Of a DNA stretch of 64,000 nt, positions 8,320 to 16,625 are shown in pieces. The DNA is taken from the NCBI RefSeq assembly GCF_002078505.1, contig NZ_LUAV01000004.1, positions 220,966-284,965 on the forward strand, given 5' to 3'. Every line of letters starts with the position of its first letter. Positions within the stretch are counted from its first letter, which is position 1. The notes beneath the pieces were generated by a model. The model was not told where the DNA came from, made no database searches, and worked only from the letters and a program-made list of their open reading frames with translations. The position numbers and the translations under genes were made by a program. The stretch is from Ensifer aridi. GTDB lineage: Bacteria; Pseudomonadota; Alphaproteobacteria; Rhizobiales; Rhizobiaceae.

Positions 8320-11016
8320 ATGACGAAATGGGTTTACACCTTCGGCGGGGGCAAGGCCGAGGGCAGCGCGGAAGACCGCGACAGGCTCGGGGGCAAGGGC
8401 GCGAACCTCGCGGAGATGTGCAATCTCGGCCTGCCGGTCCCGCCTGGACTCACGATCGTCACCGATGCCTGCAACAGCTATTTCGACAACGGCCGAACCA
8501 TGCCGGATGGCCTGCGCGAGCAGGTACGCGAGGGCATCGCCCGCATGGAGGAAATCACCGGCCGCGTCTTCGCCGACACCACCCACCCCCTTCTGCTCTC
8601 GGTTCGCTCCGGCGCTCGTGCCTCGATGCCTGGGATGATGGACACGGTCTTGAACCTCGGTCTCAACGACCAGTCGGTGCATGCGCTCGGCCATGATGCC
8701 GGTGACGCGCGCTTTGCCTGGGACAGCTACCGGCGCTTCATCCAGATGTATGGCGATGTCGTCATGGGCGTCGATCACGAGGTCTTCGAGGAAATCCTGG
8801 AGGACGAGAAGGCGCGCCTCGGCCACGAGCAGGATACGGAGCTTTCCGCCGTCGAATGGCAGCACGTGACCTCGCTTTATAAGGACGCGATCGAAGAAGT
8901 GCTCGGCGAGCCGTTTCCGCAGGATCCGGAGATTCAGCTCTGGGGCGCGATCGGCGCCGTCTTTTCCAGCTGGATGAACCCGCGGGCCATCACCTACCGC
9001 CACCTTCATGGCATACCGGCGGGCTGGGGCACTGCCGTCAATGTCCAGGCCATGGTCTTCGGCAATCTCGGCAATTCGTCCGCGACCGGCGTCGCCTTCA
9101 CCCGCAACCCCTCGACCGGCGAGAGGGAGCTCTATGGCGAGTTCCTCGTCAATGCCCAGGGTGAGGACGTCGTCGCCGGCATCCGCACGCCGCAGAACAT
9201 CACCGAGGCCGCCCGCATCGCTTCCGGTTCGGACAAGCCTTCGCTGGAAAAGCTGATGCCGGAGGCCTTTGCCGAGTTCGAGCAGATTTGCAACACGCTA
9301 GAGCGGCATTACCGCGATATGCAGGACCTCGAATTCACGGTCGAGCGCGGCAAGCTCTGGATGCTGCAGACGCGCTCGGGCAAGCGCACCGCCAAGGCCG
9401 CGCTGAAGATCGCCGTCGACATGGCGGAGGAAGGCCTGATCTCGAAGGAAGAGGCCGTAGCACGCATCGATCCCGCTTCGCTCGACCAGCTCCTGCACCC
9501 GACGATCGATCCACACGCCCGCCGCGACATCATCGGTTCCGGCCTGCCGGCCTCGCCAGGTGCTGCGACCGGCGAGATCGTCTTCACCTCCGAAGAGGCG
9601 GTGCATGCTGTCAAGGAGGGCCGCAAGGTCATCCTCGTTCGCGTCGAGACGAGCCCGGAAGATATTCACGGCATGCATGCTGCGGAGGGCATTTTGACGA
9701 CACGCGGTGGCATGACGAGCCATGCGGCCGTCGTTGCGCGCGGCATGGGTACCCCTTGCGTCTCCGGTGCCGGCAATATCCGCGTTGATCACCGCAACGA
9801 GCTGCTGATCGCGCAGAGCGTGACGCTCAAGAAGGGCGACGTGATCACAATCGATGGGTCCTCCGGCCAGGTGTTGAAGGGGGAGATCCCCATGCTCCAG
9901 CCGGAGCTTTCCGGTGATTTCGGCAAGATCATGCAATGGGCAGACAAGAGCCGCCGCATGACCGTGCGCACCAATGCCGAGACGCCGGCGGACGCGCGCG
10001 CCGCCCGCTCCTTCGGCGCCGAAGGCATTGGCCTCTGCCGCACAGAGCACATGTTCTTCGAGGACGACCGCATCAATGTGATGCGCGAGATGATCCTGGC
10101 GGAGGACGAGGAAGGCCGGCGGGAAGCCCTTGCCAAGCTCCTGCCGATGCAGCGCTCGGACTTCGTCGAGCTTTTCGAGATCATGCACGGCCTGCCGGTG
10201 ACGATCCGCCTCCTCGATCCGCCGCTGCACGAGTTCCTGCCGAAGACCGACGAGGAAATCGCCGACGTCGCACGTGTGCTCTCGCTCGATCCTGCCGAGT
10301 TGCGCCAGCGAGTGGAGGCACTTCACGAGTTCAACCCGATGCTCGGACATCGCGGCTGTCGCTTGGCGATCTCCTATCCCGAAATCGTCGAGATGCAGGC
10401 GCGCGCCATTTTCGAGGCGGCCGTCGAGGCTGCCCGCGACACCGGGGCCGCAGTCGTCCCCGAGATCATGGTGCCGCTCGTGGGTCTCCGAGCCGAGCTC
10501 GACTACGTCAAGGAGCGGATCGAGGCGGTGGCCAAAGACGTCATCGGCGAGGCCGGAGTGAAAATCGACTACCTGATCGGCACGATGATCGAGCTGCCGC
10601 GAGCCGCGCTCCGGGCGGACACGATCGCCGAGTCGGCCGATTTCTTCTCCTTCGGCACCAACGACCTGACGCAGACCACCTTCGGCATCTCGCGCGACGA
10701 CGCCGCTCTGTTTCTCGCAACCTATCAGCAGAAGGGGATCATTGAGCAGGATCCATTCGTCTCGCTCGATTTCGACGGCGTGGGTGAACTGATCCAGATC
10801 GCCGCGGAGCGCGGCCGGCGGACCAAGAACGGTCTGAAGCTCGGCATTTGTGGCGAGCATGGCGGCGATCCCGCCTCGATCCGCTTCTGCGAGGAGGCTG
10901 GTCTCGACTATGTCTCCTGCTCGCCCTTCCGTGTGCCGATCGCAAGGCTCGCCGCCGCGCAAGCGGCGATCAACGGCGGCGCTGACGCCAGGGCCGAGGC
11001 GTTGGCGGCAAGCTGA
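8320..11016 (+). CDS. ppdK: Pyruvate, phosphate dikinase
   Basis: 898-residue cytosolic enzyme interconverting pyruvate, ATP and phosphate with phosphoenolpyruvate, AMP and pyrophosphate. The N-terminal nucleotide-binding domain begins with GGKGANLAEM and contains the ATP-grasp motifs. The swivelling domain has the phosphorylated His468 in GGMTSHAAVVARGMGTPCVSG-type sequence, preceded by the regulatory threonine region LTTRGG. The C-terminal PEP/pyruvate TIM barrel has FGTNDLTQ and the proton-donor Cys844 in GICGEHGGDP. Length and all catalytic residues are normal. The start follows TGGAG about ten bases upstream. It stands alone, 136 bases after smc. In rhizobia PpdK contributes to PEP supply during growth on organic acids; that role here is inferred from the family. 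Confidence 0.98.
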   Translation: MTKWVYTFGGGKAEGSAEDRDRLGGKGANLAEMCNLGLPVPPGLTIVTDACNSYFDNGRTMPDGLREQVREGIARMEEITGRVFADTTHPLLLSVRSGARASMPGMMDTVLNLGLNDQSVHALGHDAGDARFAWDSYRRFIQMYGDVVMGVDHEVFEEILEDEKARLGHEQDTELSAVEWQHVTSLYKDAIEEVLGEPFPQDPEIQLWGAIGAVFSSWMNPRAITYRHLHGIPAGWGTAVNVQAMVFGNLGNSSATGVAFTRNPSTGERELYGEFLVNAQGEDVVAGIRTPQNITEAARIASGSDKPSLEKLMPEAFAEFEQICNTLERHYRDMQDLEFTVERGKLWMLQTRSGKRTAKAALKIAVDMAEEGLISKEEAVARIDPASLDQLLHPTIDPHARRDIIGSGLPASPGAATGEIVFTSEEAVHAVKEGRKVILVRVETSPEDIHGMHAAEGILTTRGGMTSHAAVVARGMGTPCVSGAGNIRVDHRNELLIAQSVTLKKGDVITIDGSSGQVLKGEIPMLQPELSGDFGKIMQWADKSRRMTVRTNAETPADARAARSFGAEGIGLCRTEHMFFEDDRINVMREMILAEDEEGRREALAKLLPMQRSDFVELFEIMHGLPVTIRLLDPPLHEFLPKTDEEIADVARVLSLDPAELRQRVEALHEFNPMLGHRGCRLAISYPEIVEMQARAIFEAAVEAARDTGAAVVPEIMVPLVGLRAELDYVKERIEAVAKDVIGEAGVKIDYLIGTMIELPRAALRADTIAESADFFSFGTNDLTQTTFGISRDDAALFLATYQQKGIIEQDPFVSLDFDGVGELIQIAAERGRRTKNGLKLGICGEHGGDPASIRFCEEAGLDYVSCSPFRVPIARLAAAQAAINGGADARAEALAAS

Positions 11017-11095
11017 CGGCTGTCGGCATCACCTCTTTCGCTTTGGATTTTAGGTCCTAGCATGCGCTTGCCCCAGCCTACCCGGGCGACGCGCA

Positions 11096-11344
11096 TCAGT
11101 ACCAATAATAGGGGCCTCGTAGGAAAACGTCGTTGCCGTAGCGGAAGGCGCGCGTTTCCGCGCGACGGTCGAGGTCGATGCGCTGCAAGCAGGTGGCAAA
11201 CGCGTCCGTGCCTCGGCGGAAGCCATAGGAGGCGCAGGTATTTTCGTCCCGCGCGCGCCGCTCCTGCGGCGTCGTCGTCTGGCACGCCGTAGCAAACAGT
11301 CCCGCCGCCGCGACGGCAAGCAGTCTCATGGTTATCTTTGTCAT
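11096..11344 (-). CDS. Small predicted outer-membrane or periplasmic lipoprotein
   Basis: 82-residue protein with a short basic N-terminus, a hydrophobic stretch and lipobox ATAC (residues 18-21), followed by QTTTPQERRARDE. The mature part contains conserved-looking segments NTCASYGFRRGTDAFATC and a C-terminal aromatic tail GPYYWY. Two cysteines in the mature part could form a disulfide. I do not recognise a named domain; similar small lipoproteins occur widely in rhizobia. The start is firmly set by AGGAGG at 11350-11355 (complement) eight bases upstream. That Shine-Dalgarno touches the palindromic repeat immediately upstream, so the repeat lies in the 5' leader or promoter. Confidence 0.8.
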   Translation of the reverse strand: MTKITMRLLAVAAAGLFATACQTTTPQERRARDENTCASYGFRRGTDAFATCLQRIDLDRRAETRAFRYGNDVFLRGPYYWY

Positions 11345-11353
11345 CTTTGCCTC

Positions 11354-11456
11354 CTACAGCGCCGTGCGTCTCTTCAGACGCACAAAGCACGCCGTAGCAC
11401 TTTGAATTGCTTCATGCTTTTGTCCTTCAAACGGGCACGATTTAAGGAAACTGCAG
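11354..11456. repeat. Palindromic mosaic repeat, family A (copy 2, full length)
   Basis: About 103 bases. The first palindrome is CTACAGCGCC...GTGCGTCT / AGACGCAC...GTAGCAC. After the junction CTTTGAATTGC comes a second imperfect hairpin containing TTTGTCCTT and a degenerate AAAC/GATTT stem, ending in CTGCAG. The architecture is the same as at 50512-50613. Confidence 0.8.
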
Positions 11457-11749
11457 TAGTCGGCGTTCCTTGGCGGGAACAGAGACCGGCGGCCCGGTTC
11501 GCCCTTTCGGCCATGGGTCGCGTCTCGCTCCAACGCATGTCGGCCAAAAGTGTGCAGCGGTTTTGAGACAACGACGTGCACAAACAAGGGCCGTCGCCCG
11601 AATTCGATTGAACGCGACGCGCTGTAGGCGCGCGATGAACTGGCGGGCATCAAGGGACGACGCATGACGTGAAGTCCGTGGGCGTGATTCAATCGGACGA
11701 TATCATGCGCCTGCGGTGCACGGCCGGTCAATCGCCGCGGGCCCGCCGC
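11457..11749. other. Intergenic, no feature recognised
   Basis: About 290 bases between repeat copy 2 and the downstream hypothetical gene. Short open frames exist on both strands, but none has a Shine-Dalgarno or recognisable composition, and no strong hairpin with a T-run was seen. Confidence 0.5.
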
Positions 11750-12139
11750 TCAGAACCGTTCGAGGACGCCGACGAAGGCCTCGGCAAAGCTCCTGAGGCC
11801 GGCGATGCGCTCGCTCGGCTGCTCGACCCGGATGGTGCTACCGTCCTGATCGAGGCAGACGATGAGGATCATCGGCGTCTTGTCGTCGGTCTCGCCATGG
11901 CGCAAGGCGGCAATCGTCAGGCAATCTTCGATCAGGCCGGAGGCGGGCAGGGCAAAGAGGAATTCGCCACCGATATCGTCCGCCACCGAGCGGATGAAGG
12001 CGGCAAAATCGTCCTTGCCTCCGGAAAAGCGATCGAGAGAGAGCTCCAGCTCCAGAAGCGCCATTGGAAGGGCGGCGTCGCCGGCCGCATGCGAAGGGGC
12101 GGGGAGCGCTATGTCCATGCTTGTCTGCACTGTGGCCAT
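11750..12139 (-). CDS. Hypothetical protein
   Basis: 129-residue soluble protein of unknown function. It has an Ala/Pro-rich N-terminus (MATVQTSMDIALPAP), a segment LLELELSLDRFSGGKDDF, and a C-terminal beta-rich part with ILIVCLDQDGSTIRVEQPS. The overall pattern (helices, strands, no membrane segment, no cysteine cluster) suggests a small alpha/beta fold. The frame is open 100 codons further upstream, but the upstream part is Arg-rich shadow sequence. ATG 12139 is preceded by GGAGAG with a five-base spacer, which decides the start. It is a single gene flanked by repeat-containing spacers. I know no characterised homologue. Confidence 0.7.
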   Translation of the reverse strand: MATVQTSMDIALPAPSHAAGDAALPMALLELELSLDRFSGGKDDFAAFIRSVADDIGGEFLFALPASGLIEDCLTIAALRHGETDDKTPMILIVCLDQDGSTIRVEQPSERIAGLRSFAEAFVGVLERF

Positions 12140-12377
12140 GATATCTCTCCGTTGGTTGCCGAGCCTCTTGTCCTTAAGCTGCGGCCAAACTCCCCAAGCG
12201 ACTTGCGCCTCCGATTGGCTGTCCGGTCGCAAGGTTCGCGGCCGGAATCGTGAACCTGAATAAGTGGTTAACGAGAATGGCGAATTTGCGGCACGCGCAA
12301 GAGTGGCATATCTTATTCGATACCACCGGCGCCTTGCCGCCCCCGCGCGGGTCATGGTCCAAAGCACCGCATCCCGA
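12140..12377. other. Intergenic between divergent genes
   Basis: Together with the repeat that follows, this forms a 350-base spacer between two divergent genes, so it should hold promoters for both. No strong consensus promoter or terminator was identified. Confidence 0.4.
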
Positions 12378-12447
12378 CCGCCGTAGCGCTTTGAATTTGC
12401 CGCACGATTTCTGACTCTAATCGATTCCGATTCAGGCAATCATGCAG
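12378..12447. repeat. Partial family A mosaic repeat (second half)
   Basis: Starts with CCGCCGTAGCGCTTTGAAT and ends CATGCAG, matching the right half of the copies at 11354 and 50512. The inner stem is AATCG...CGATT-like (TCTAATCGATTCCGATTCA). The left palindrome is eroded. Confidence 0.55.
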
Positions 12448-12492
12448 TAAGAAGGCGGTGTGTGCCGAAGCCTCGGGGATTGATTCCGCTAG

Positions 12493-13401
12493 ATGATTGT
12501 CCGCTACGAGCGTCCCTATTCCTATGCTGCCCATTGGGCACGCCGCATTGCCCGCATCGCCTTTGCGGTGTTTCTGCTGGCGTTGCTGGCGCATCGTTTC
12601 GGTCCCCTGACGACGCCGCATTTTCTGGCGCTGGCCTCATTTGCCGCCGCATGCGCCCTTATCGCTGTCTTGCTTGCAGCCGTGGGGCTCACTCGCCTGT
12701 GGCAGGTGGCGGCGATCGGCGGCAAGGCTTCCGTATCGGCGCTCTTTTATGCGGCGCTTCCGCTCGGGTTCTTCGGCTATGGGGCAGCGCAGTATTTCCT
12801 GCAGCCGGCGATCTACGACATCAGCACCGACACGGTGACACCGCCGCCTTGGATCAAGGAGCCCGTGGTCGAGGAGAGTTGGATCAGGCGCAACCCTGCC
12901 GTGACGCCACAGGACCGCGAGGCCCAGGTCGCCGCCTATCCGGGACTCACCGGCCGGCGCTACGACGGGGCGCTCGACCGCGTATTCCAGGGCGTGCGCA
13001 AAGTGGTCGGGGAGACGCGGATTGCCACCACCGCCGAGTTCGGGGTCGAGAACGCGAGGCCCGATCTCGGGGACCTAGCCGTGCGTCCCGGCGCGGGTGT
13101 GGATACGAGCACGGAGCCGGATGTCATTCCGGTGCCGGCCACGCGGCCCGCGCCGGGCATCGACGGCGGCATTCCGGGCCGGCGCTCCGGCGACATCGTG
13201 CTGCAGGGCGAATGGCGGACGCTCGTCGTCGGCTTCCGCTTCGATGTGCTGATCAGATTGCGCGAAGAGGCGGAAACGACTTTCGTCGACCTGCGCGTCG
13301 CCTCGCGTTACGGCCAGCACGACCTCGGTATGGGCGCCGAGTTCGCGGAAGAGTTCCTGCGGGCGCTCGATGCCGAGCTCCTGGGGATCGCCGGCGACTA
13401 A
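12493..13401 (+). CDS. DUF1499 membrane protein
   Basis: 302-residue inner-membrane protein. Three hydrophobic segments (about residues 20-37, 44-66 and 76-95) are followed by a soluble domain of about 200 residues. That domain carries DUF1499 hallmarks, including YDGALDRVFQGVRKVV, a Pro-rich insertion, GEWRTLVVGFRFDVLIRL and a final VDLRVASRYGQHDLG-type strand cluster resembling START/SRPBCC-like beta sheets. Function is unknown for the family. The gene is convergent with the DCC gene, with only eight bases between stop codons. The shadow frame starting 31 bases upstream on the same strand is Arg-rich and not real. Confidence 0.85.
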   Translation: MIVRYERPYSYAAHWARRIARIAFAVFLLALLAHRFGPLTTPHFLALASFAAACALIAVLLAAVGLTRLWQVAAIGGKASVSALFYAALPLGFFGYGAAQYFLQPAIYDISTDTVTPPPWIKEPVVEESWIRRNPAVTPQDREAQVAAYPGLTGRRYDGALDRVFQGVRKVVGETRIATTAEFGVENARPDLGDLAVRPGAGVDTSTEPDVIPVPATRPAPGIDGGIPGRRSGDIVLQGEWRTLVVGFRFDVLIRLREEAETTFVDLRVASRYGQHDLGMGAEFAEEFLRALDAELLGIAGD

Positions 13402-13409
13402 CCCGCATT

Positions 13410-13871
13410 TCAGGAGAGGATGAACCGGCCGCGCTCCTCTGACGTCGGCACGTAGCATGTCTGTCTCCGGCCGGCGATGCGATAGCGGTTCTTGGCGACG
13501 AGGTCGTAGATCGGATCGCGGAAGTGCCGCGGCATGACGCGCAGGAGAGCGGCGAGCGACCAGGGCAGCCCGAGGCCAGACAGGGTGCGGATCGAGGCGT
13601 CCGACTTGAACCATGCAACGCCGTTTTCGATCAGTATATTGCTCTCGAACTCTGTCGTATCGAGGCCGTAGTGAAGATAGAGTGCGAGGCCAAGCGGCGA
13701 TTGCGCGGCGAGGAAGCGATAACGTCCGTGGCGGTCATGGGCGAGCACAAACTGCACCCAACCGGAGCAGAAGATGCATTCGCCATCGAAGACGATGAGC
13801 GGGTGATCGTCGGCAAAGGGTGGCACGGCCGGGTCGTCGAGATAGCTGTAAGCGGAACGAGACGCGCTCAT
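13410..13871 (-). CDS. DUF393 / DCC-family thiol-disulfide oxidoreductase-like protein
   Basis: 153-residue protein of the DCC family. The defining N-terminal motif is VFDGECIFCSGWVQFVL (D-x-x-C-x-x-C, residues about 28-33). A downstream segment RFLAAQSPLG and a loop DASIRTLSGLGLPW match the family, and the C-terminal about 40 residues contain the typical DPIYDLVAKNRYRIAGRR. These proteins have a thioredoxin-like fold and are predicted thiol oxidoreductases; none is well characterised. Its ATG overlaps the stop codon of the upstream metallo-hydrolase gene (TGATG), which implies translational coupling. Confidence 0.88.
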   Translation of the reverse strand: MSASRSAYSYLDDPAVPPFADDHPLIVFDGECIFCSGWVQFVLAHDRHGRYRFLAAQSPLGLALYLHYGLDTTEFESNILIENGVAWFKSDASIRTLSGLGLPWSLAALLRVMPRHFRDPIYDLVAKNRYRIAGRRQTCYVPTSEERGRFILS

Positions 13872-14791
13872 CAGGCGCCCCCGCCGGCGAGGCGATATTC
13901 GCCGAAGAGCGACGGCGGGCCGTCGGTCTCGACGCGGCCCTGCTCGATCAGATCCTCGATATGAGCGAGCAGCGAAAGTGCGGCCGCCCCGTGTAACCGC
14001 GGATCGGTCGAGGCATAGATCACCTTCACCATGTCCGGGATTTTCCGGTCTCCGGCACGCAGACGCTCCAGCACGGCGCGCTCGCGCATCTTGCGATGTG
14101 CCTTCAGCGCCCGCACGAAGGCGCCGGGCTCCCTGACGGGACCACCATGACCGGGAAGATAGAGCCGGTCGTCGCGGAGAAGCAGCTTGTCGAGAGACGC
14201 CATGTAATCCGCCATGGCGCCGTCCGGCGGCGCGACGATGCTCGTCGCCCAGGCCATCACATGATCGGCGGAAAAGAGAACGCCGCTGCCGTCTAGCGCG
14301 AAGGCGATGTGGTTGGCCGTGTGCCCCGGTGTCGCCACCGCCGTCAGGCTCCAGCCGTCACCCTCGACCCGCGCGCCGTCGGCGAGCGCGATATCGGGCA
14401 CGAACTCCATATCCGAGCTTTCGGCGAAGGGATTGGTCTCGCCCTCGTGCAAGGGACGCGCCGCCCGGTGCGGGCCCTCGGCAACGATGATGGCCCCGGT
14501 TTCCGCCTTCAGCCGGCGGGCGAGGGGCGAGTGGTCGCGATGCGTGTGGCTGACGGCGATATGCGTCACCTCGCGTCCGTCGAGCGCCGCCATCAACGCA
14601 TGGAAATGCGCCTCGTCCTCCGGCCCCGGATCGATGACGGCGACCGAGCGGCGGCCGACGATGTAGGTATTGGTGCCGTGGAAGGTGAAGGGGCCGGGAT
14701 TGTTGACGGTGATGCGCTGCACACCGTCCGCAACGGTCACCGCCTCGCCGTGGGCAGGCTTGAAATCGAGGTTGAATTCCGGTCCCTGCAT
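13871..14791 (-). CDS. Metallo-beta-lactamase-fold hydrolase (LACTB2-like)
   Basis: 306-residue MBL-fold protein. Early strands read NTYIVGRRSVAVIDPGPED. The zinc-binding motif HTHRDHSP (H-x-H-x-D-H) lies at about residues 95-102, a second ligand histidine in TPGHTANH at about 175, and a third in the LPGHGG loop. A C-terminal winged-helix-like segment (residues about 240-306) is typical of LACTB2/RNase-like members. Substrate is unknown: thioester, lactone or RNA are possible. I chose ATG 14791 because GAGG precedes it by nine bases; a GTG seven codons upstream lacks a Shine-Dalgarno. It is coupled to the DCC gene downstream. Confidence 0.88.
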   Translation of the reverse strand: MQGPEFNLDFKPAHGEAVTVADGVQRITVNNPGPFTFHGTNTYIVGRRSVAVIDPGPEDEAHFHALMAALDGREVTHIAVSHTHRDHSPLARRLKAETGAIIVAEGPHRAARPLHEGETNPFAESSDMEFVPDIALADGARVEGDGWSLTAVATPGHTANHIAFALDGSGVLFSADHVMAWATSIVAPPDGAMADYMASLDKLLLRDDRLYLPGHGGPVREPGAFVRALKAHRKMRERAVLERLRAGDRKIPDMVKVIYASTDPRLHGAAALSLLAHIEDLIEQGRVETDGPPSLFGEYRLAGGGA

Positions 14792-14834
14792 GCGTCTACG
14801 CCTCGCATTCACTATATATGGAGGACATCGTTTT

Positions 14835-14944
14835 GCCCCTCACCCTAGCCCTCTCCCCGCTTGCGGGGATAGGGGACTTGGACGGCGCGGCACATCCCTT
14901 CTCCCCGCGCGCGGGGAGAAGGTGGCGGCAGCCGGATGAGGGGC
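14835..14944. repeat. RIME1-like element (copy A, full length)
   Basis: About 110 bases bounded by GCCCCTCACC and GATGAGGGGC, with two strong internal palindromes, CTCTCCCCGC/GCGGGGAT and TTCTCCCCGC/GCGGGGAGAA. Size and two-palindrome design fit the Rhizobium-specific intergenic mosaic element RIME1. Related copies lie at 23075 and 26254. Confidence 0.85.
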
Positions 14945-15175
14945 GGAGTCGATCTCGGTGGAGGACGTCGGAACGACGGGTGGGCGGTCACGGAACTTAC
15001 TCATCGAGATCTCCATTTGCGGGCGACAATAGGCCAAAGGGCGACGTGAGGAAACGGCCTCAATCGCCGGTTTCGTCGCGATCTGCGCTTGGCGCCGAAC
15101 CGGGCGGCAGCGTGCGCAAAGGCGCTAGCCAAGGCAGACACGTCACAAAATCTGCGTGCAAAGCGAAGTTAAGCA

Positions 15176-15204
15176 TTGTGAGCGTGCGCGAGCTTTGCTA
15201 ATCA
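15176..15204 (+). promoter_or_regulatory. Candidate promoter of tRNA-Gln
   Basis: TTGTGA (-35) and TAATCA (-10) are separated by 17 bases, placing the start about 35 bases before the mature tRNA. The same TTGTGA hexamer precedes tRNA-Pro. The -10 is weak. Confidence 0.4.
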
Positions 15205-15245
15205 GGCGCTCGATTTGGCGAGGTGACTTCTCGCCGGCTTCAAGT

Positions 15246-15320
15246 TGGGGCGTAGCCAAGCGGTAAGGCAGCGGTTTTTGGTACCGCCATTCCCTGGTTC
15301 GAATCCAGGCGCCCCAGCCA
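15246..15320 (+). tRNA. tRNA-Gln (anticodon UUG)
   Basis: Complete cloverleaf: acceptor TGGGGCG pairs with CGCCCCA, discriminator G and encoded CCA. The anticodon stem GCGGT/ACCGC has loop TTTTGGT with anticodon TTG at 15278-15280, and the T-arm contains GGTTCGAATCC. Confidence 0.97.
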
Positions 15321-15348
15321 CCTCACTCAGTATCTTCTAAGAAGAGAA

Positions 15349-15372
15349 GCCCGCCGACTTTCGTCAGCGGGC
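15349..15372 (-). terminator. Terminator-like hairpin between tRNA-Gln and the convergent lipoprotein gene
   Basis: GCCCGC (15349-15354) pairs with GCGGGC (15367-15372), with an inner GAC/GTC stem. Read on the minus strand it is followed by TTCTCTTCTT, so it best serves the minus-strand gene; it may also act on the tRNA transcript. Confidence 0.6.
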
Positions 15373-15398
15373 CGGAAAATTTCACGTGGCGTAAGCGG

Positions 15399-15812
15399 TC
15401 ACTCCGCCTTTGCCCCACCCAAAAACTCTTCGCACCAGCTCGGGCCGTTCGCGCGCTTGCGGTCTCCGACGAGGCGGATCGAGCGGATGACGTAGTCGGA
15501 GGAGACGGTGAGCTGGACGGAGCAGCTTAAGTATTCCGTGCGGGCCGGCGAAATGCGCTTGCCGCGTTTGCCGTCGGCGGTCTTCTCGTATTCGGCCGGG
15601 ATCCTGCGGGTCTTGTAGCCGCCCTTCCAGCTATAGACCGTGTCGCTGCCGGTTTCGACGTCGGAAATGGGCGGGCCGAACTGGGCGAAGAAGGTGCCGG
15701 CGGGCTGGCCGAGCCAGCGGCTCTCGACCGCGTTTCTTGCCACTCCGGTCGTCGTCGTGCAGCCGGCAAGCGCCAGCACGAGGCCGGCCGCCGTCATCAT
15801 GCGGAAATTCAT
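15399..15812 (-). CDS. Hypothetical lipoprotein
   Basis: 137-residue predicted lipoprotein. The signal MNFRMMTAAGLVLALAGC ends in lipobox LAGC at residues 15-18, followed by a Thr-rich start of the mature protein. The mature domain has WLGQPAGTFFAQFGPPISD, a pattern seen in small SmpA/BamE-like or copper-responsive periplasmic proteins (a short helix-G-P turn before strands), and two cysteines (LSCSV and SWCEEF) that may pair. No firm family assignment can be made. The start has AAGGGA upstream. A hairpin follows the stop codon. Single gene convergent with tRNA-Gln. Confidence 0.78.
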   Translation of the reverse strand: MNFRMMTAAGLVLALAGCTTTTGVARNAVESRWLGQPAGTFFAQFGPPISDVETGSDTVYSWKGGYKTRRIPAEYEKTADGKRGKRISPARTEYLSCSVQLTVSSDYVIRSIRLVGDRKRANGPSWCEEFLGGAKAE

Positions 15813-16057
15813 GTCTCTGTCCCTTTGGTCTGTCCTGAAATCAGCGGCGCGGAAGGCCGGTGTCCCCCGGTTTTCCTTGCAATCCGCCGAGGCTCTAGCG
15901 CCAAAACCGGCGAAAGAAAATCGGCTGAAAGCCTTCCGAATCAGGAAAATCCGAAGCGTTGCAGAAACGCCCTATGTCGACGGGCGACGAAGGAGCAGGC
16001 GAGGTTTTCAACCGCTCGAATTTTTGGAGAGCACCATGCTTTTTTTGAGGAGGGCGC

Positions 16058-16086
16058 TTGTGAAATCGAAAATGCTGTTCTATAGA
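16058..16086 (+). promoter_or_regulatory. Promoter of tRNA-Pro
   Basis: TTGTGA (16058-16063), a 17-base spacer and TATAGA (16081-16086), with the mature tRNA starting 15 bases downstream. Spacing and -10 match the housekeeping sigma consensus. Confidence 0.65.
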
Positions 16087-16100
16087 GGCGCCGCTGGTCA

Positions 16101-16177
16101 CGGAGTGTAGCGCAGTCTGGTAGCGCACCACGTTCGGGACGTGGGGGTCGCGTGTTCGAATCACGCCACTCCGACCA
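16101..16177 (+). tRNA. tRNA-Pro (anticodon CGG)
   Basis: Acceptor CGGAGTG pairs with CACTCCG, then A and encoded CCA. The anticodon stem CCACG/CGTGG encloses TTCGGGA with anticodon CGG at 16135-16137. The T-loop is TTCGAAT. No integrase or repeated tRNA 3' end was seen downstream, so it is not evidently an island attachment site. Confidence 0.97.
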
Positions 16178-16450
16178 GCCAAATCAATCGCTTAGATGGT
16201 TATGCTTTCAGCTTGGTCTTTAGCCGGATCACGCGCGACGCTTCCAGGCGCTCCAACATCACCTTCGAAAATCCAGGACCTCGCGCGGAATGCGCAGCTT
16301 GCCGGAAAAGATCCGGTCAGCCGAGCTCACTGACGATCAATCCGGTTTATTGTTCACCGGGAAATAGTCCGTTCCCAAAACGCCGTCTTATCCGGGTGAA
16401 CGATTGGCGCGAATATTCCTTCAACGAACATATCCTCTCGTGAGGCAGCG

Positions 16451-16594
16451 ATGTCGAAGGAACCGATTTTCACCCTGCGCGAAATCCTCATCTGGTCCGC
16501 CATTCTGGGCAGCGTCGTCGGCTATCAGCTTTGGAACCATGCCGATCCGCCGCCGCTGACGCTCGACCTCACCGCCATAGAGCGGCACGCCTGA
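16451..16594 (+). CDS. Small single-pass membrane protein (47 aa)
   Basis: Unrecognised 47-residue ORF. Translation begins MSKEPIFTLREILIWSAILG, with one hydrophobic segment at about residues 11-28 (ILIWSAILGSVVGYQLW) followed by a short polar tail ending IERHA. GAGG lies five bases before the ATG. Amino-acid composition (one membrane helix, charged ends, Trp at the membrane boundary) resembles genuine small membrane proteins rather than random GC-rich sequence. It stands between tRNA-Pro and a convergent small gene. Function unknown. Confidence 0.55.
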   Translation: MSKEPIFTLREILIWSAILGSVVGYQLWNHADPPPLTLDLTAIERHA

Positions 16595-16625
16595 TCGCTT
16601 GCGGCCGGCGAAGACCTGCGGCGAT

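Noticed and set aside
14818..15201. Open frame across the RIME1-like element
   Set aside because: Translation of repeat palindromes (Pro/Leu/Arg-rich), not a gene.
16101..16450. tRNA-Pro as an island attachment site
   Set aside because: No integrase, no repeated tRNA 3' fragment and no foreign composition downstream.
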